The notes below the pieces were generated by a model. That model saw nothing but the letters and a program-made list of their open reading frames with translations. It was not told the origin of the DNA and searched no databases. From assembly GCA_934140355.1 (NCBI GenBank), contig CAKPBH010000009.1:1-42252 (forward strand): a stretch of DNA of 42,252 bases, read 5' to 3'. The first letter of the stretch is position 1. Every line of letters begins with the position of its first letter. Position numbers and translations under genes: made by a program. This DNA is from an uncultured Bacilli bacterium (GTDB lineage: Bacteria > Bacillota_I > Bacilli_A > RF39 > UBA660). Positions 41,208 to 42,252 of the stretch are shown here, piece by piece.

Positions 41208-41726
41208 ATGTTAAAGGATAATTTAAAAACTTTAAGAAAAAATAAAGGACTTTCTCAAGAAGAATTAAGTATTAAACTAAATGTTGTTAGACAAACAATT
41301 TCTAAGTGGGAGTCAGGTTTATCTGTACCAGATGCCGAAATGTTAATTACGATATCCAAAATCTTTGATACGCCAGTTAGTGAACTATTAGGAGAAAACA
41401 TTCAAGAAAAAGAAAAGAATGATTTAAAAGTCATCTCAGAAAAACTAGAAAAAATAAATGAAGAACTATCAGTAAATCAAAAACGAAAAAGGAAAAGGGC
41501 AATAAATCTCTTGCTTGTTTTAGATATTAGTATTATATTATTATTTGTATGGTTAGTCATATTAGGTAGCCCTTATCAAACATGGGATTATCATAATCCA
41601 GAGTGGGCTGTGATCGGAACATTATGGCACTCCTTTGAGTGGATATTCTTTAAAGTAGCTCCTATAATGGTTATTGGAATTACTTTTATGTTAGGAATAA
41701 TACTGATCAAGCAAAAACAATCCTAA
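41208..41726 (+). CDS. XRE-family regulator with C-terminal membrane segments
   Basis: 172 residues. An N-terminal HTH_3 domain (about 3-58: LKTLRKNKGLSQEELSIKLNVVRQTISKWESGLSVPD) is followed by a coiled linker and two hydrophobic helices (about 98-117 and 143-168) with a WDYHNPEW loop between. DNA-binding proteins of this shape sense envelope or redox conditions, or control a nearby gene. The truncated flavoprotein gene follows by 37 bases. GAAAGGAGAG site before the ATG. Confidence 0.9.
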   Translation: MLKDNLKTLRKNKGLSQEELSIKLNVVRQTISKWESGLSVPDAEMLITISKIFDTPVSELLGENIQEKEKNDLKVISEKLEKINEELSVNQKRKRKRAINLLLVLDISIILLFVWLVILGSPYQTWDYHNPEWAVIGTLWHSFEWIFFKVAPIMVIGITFMLGIILIKQKQS

Positions 41727-41763
41727 TCAGTATTTTACTAAAAAGCGATAATGAAAGGGAAAA

Positions 41764-42012
41764 ATGGAAATGAGTAAAAATATATTGATTATATCTTCAT
41801 CAATGAGTATAACAAGAAACACAAAAAAATTATGTGAACAATTTAAAAAAGGGGCTATAGATTCATCAAATAATGTAGAATTATTAGAATTAAAGGGAAA
41901 GAAAATAAACTATTGCCTAGGTTGTAATACTTGCCAAAAAAATGGTGGTACCTGTGTATATAAAGACGATGTACCAGAAATCTTAGAAAAAATGATTAGG
42001 GAGTGTAAATAA
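41764..42012 (+). pseudogene. Truncated NAD(P)H-dependent flavodoxin-like oxidoreductase
   Basis: 82 residues against about 180 in the family. The flavodoxin-like start (KNILIISSSMSITRNTKKLCEQF) and the four-cysteine CLGCNTCQKNGGTCVYKDD segment of iron-sulfur-flavoprotein-like FMN reductases are present. The frame then stops where the PxY FMN-binding strand should follow. No continuation is found downstream in any frame. It is therefore probably a non-functional fragment. Confidence 0.75.
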
Positions 42013-42045
42013 TTCTGTGTAAATGGTAATCTATCCATGATATTT

Positions 42046-42068
42046 GGAACCACTATAGGTTCCTTTTT
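42046..42068 (+). terminator. Intrinsic terminator
   Basis: GGAACC (42046-42051), 6-nt loop, GGTTCC (42058-42063), TTTTT. The most GC-rich terminator of the window. Confidence 0.9.
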
Positions 42069-42141
42069 GTTATACCTATAATAACATACTACTTCTAAAT
42101 TTCAAAGAACTATTTCTTGTTTTGTTAATTATTAAATATTT

Positions 42142-42210
42142 CATCCGGAGATTGTTGTCAAGGTCTCGCGTGAGCGAGTTCATTTTAACCTTGATAACAA
42201 TTAAAGGATG
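42142..42210 (+). promoter_or_regulatory. Structured mRNA leader overlapping a ribosome binding site
   Basis: Three nested helices. P1 CATCC (42142-42146) with GGATG (42206-42210). P2 is 14 bp (42151-42164 with 42188-42201, one G-U). P3 CTCGC (42165-42169) with GCGAG (42174-42178), closed by a GTGA (GNRA) tetraloop. The 3' strand of P1 overlaps AAAGGATG, the ribosome binding site of the next gene. Either a translational control element or a DNA cruciform; no known family recognised. Confidence 0.65.
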
Positions 42211-42217
42211 TAATATA

Positions 42218-42252
42218 ATGTTAAACAAAACTGAAATTATTTTATATTCTGC
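42218..42252 (+). CDS. Start of a gene cut by the window edge
   Basis: ATG eight bases after AAAGGATG. Only 11 complete codons are visible (MLNKTEIILYS). This opening resembles RhuM/virulence-type proteins, which begin with a similar EIILY segment, but so few residues do not allow a firm assignment. Confidence 0.4.
   Translation, partial: MLNKTEIILYS

Overview
The window is AT-rich (roughly 28% GC by eye), densely packed and mostly plus-strand. TGA behaves as a stop codon, so it is not a Mycoplasma-type code. Strong AGGAGG-type ribosome binding sites, sigma-A promoters (many with a TGn extended -10), a convergent tyrS/rpsD pair and a polA-mutM pair point to a low-GC Gram-positive (Bacillota), probably an uncultured host-associated member of the Bacilli. 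That placement is an inference. I saw no rRNA, tRNA, CRISPR array or complete insertion sequence.

Layout. 1-2.1 kb: tyrS (5' truncated by the window edge) converges on rpsD, whose leader can fold into an S4-type pseudoknot. 2.2-4.5 kb: a membrane-anchored surface protein (dockerin-like loop, cohesin-like and cadherin-like domains) and a VirB2/TrbC-like pilin subunit. 4.6-11.4 kb: polA, mutM, an ABC-F ATPase, a LiaF-like membrane protein and a nitroreductase. 11.4-14.6 kb: an uncharacterised minus-strand gene, a small membrane protein and an OmpR-type two-component system. 14.7-17.4 kb: a radical SAM protein with a tiny ORF in its leader, then a three-gene membrane/YbjQ operon. 17.7-19.9 kb: a MacB/FtsX-type permease and its ATPase. 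20.1-24.8 kb: an AAA/DUF4143 ATPase with a small partner, then a two-AAA-module CbxX/SpoVK-type protein abutting clpP. 24.8-25.6 kb: a gene-free stretch ending in a MITE-like element. 25.6-28.0 kb: a cadC-cadA metal-efflux operon with a visible operator. 28.3-30.8 kb: a frameshifted paralogue of the 11.4 kb gene and a large beta-helix membrane protein. 30.9-34.7 kb: ASCH, VanZ, NERD and oleate hydratase genes. 34.8-41.7 kb: a run of small, mostly unrelated genes (DUF4241, GNAT, pyrophosphatase, lipoprotein, GyrI-like, membrane proteins, acyltransferase, XRE regulator), many separated by a recurring short boundary sequence. 42.0-42.25 kb: a truncated flavoprotein gene, then a strongly structured leader for a gene that runs off the edge.

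Strongest signals. (1) Three promoters, those of the two-component system, the permease/ATPase operon and the beta-helix protein, carry the same 11-bp-phased direct repeat TTT[AC]A[GT]-N5-TTT[AC]AG exactly 10 nt upstream of a -10 hexamer. They define a likely regulon spread over 16 kb and link these proteins into one candidate cell-surface system. (2) A CbxX-type AAA+ protein with a degenerate first ATPase module is translationally coupled to an intact ClpP, suggesting a non-canonical ClpP partner. (3) A three-helix RNA with a GNRA tetraloop at 42.14-42.21 kb overlaps the ribosome binding site of the last, incomplete gene. (4) Two uncharacterised paralogues lie 16 kb apart, one interrupted at an A8 tract.
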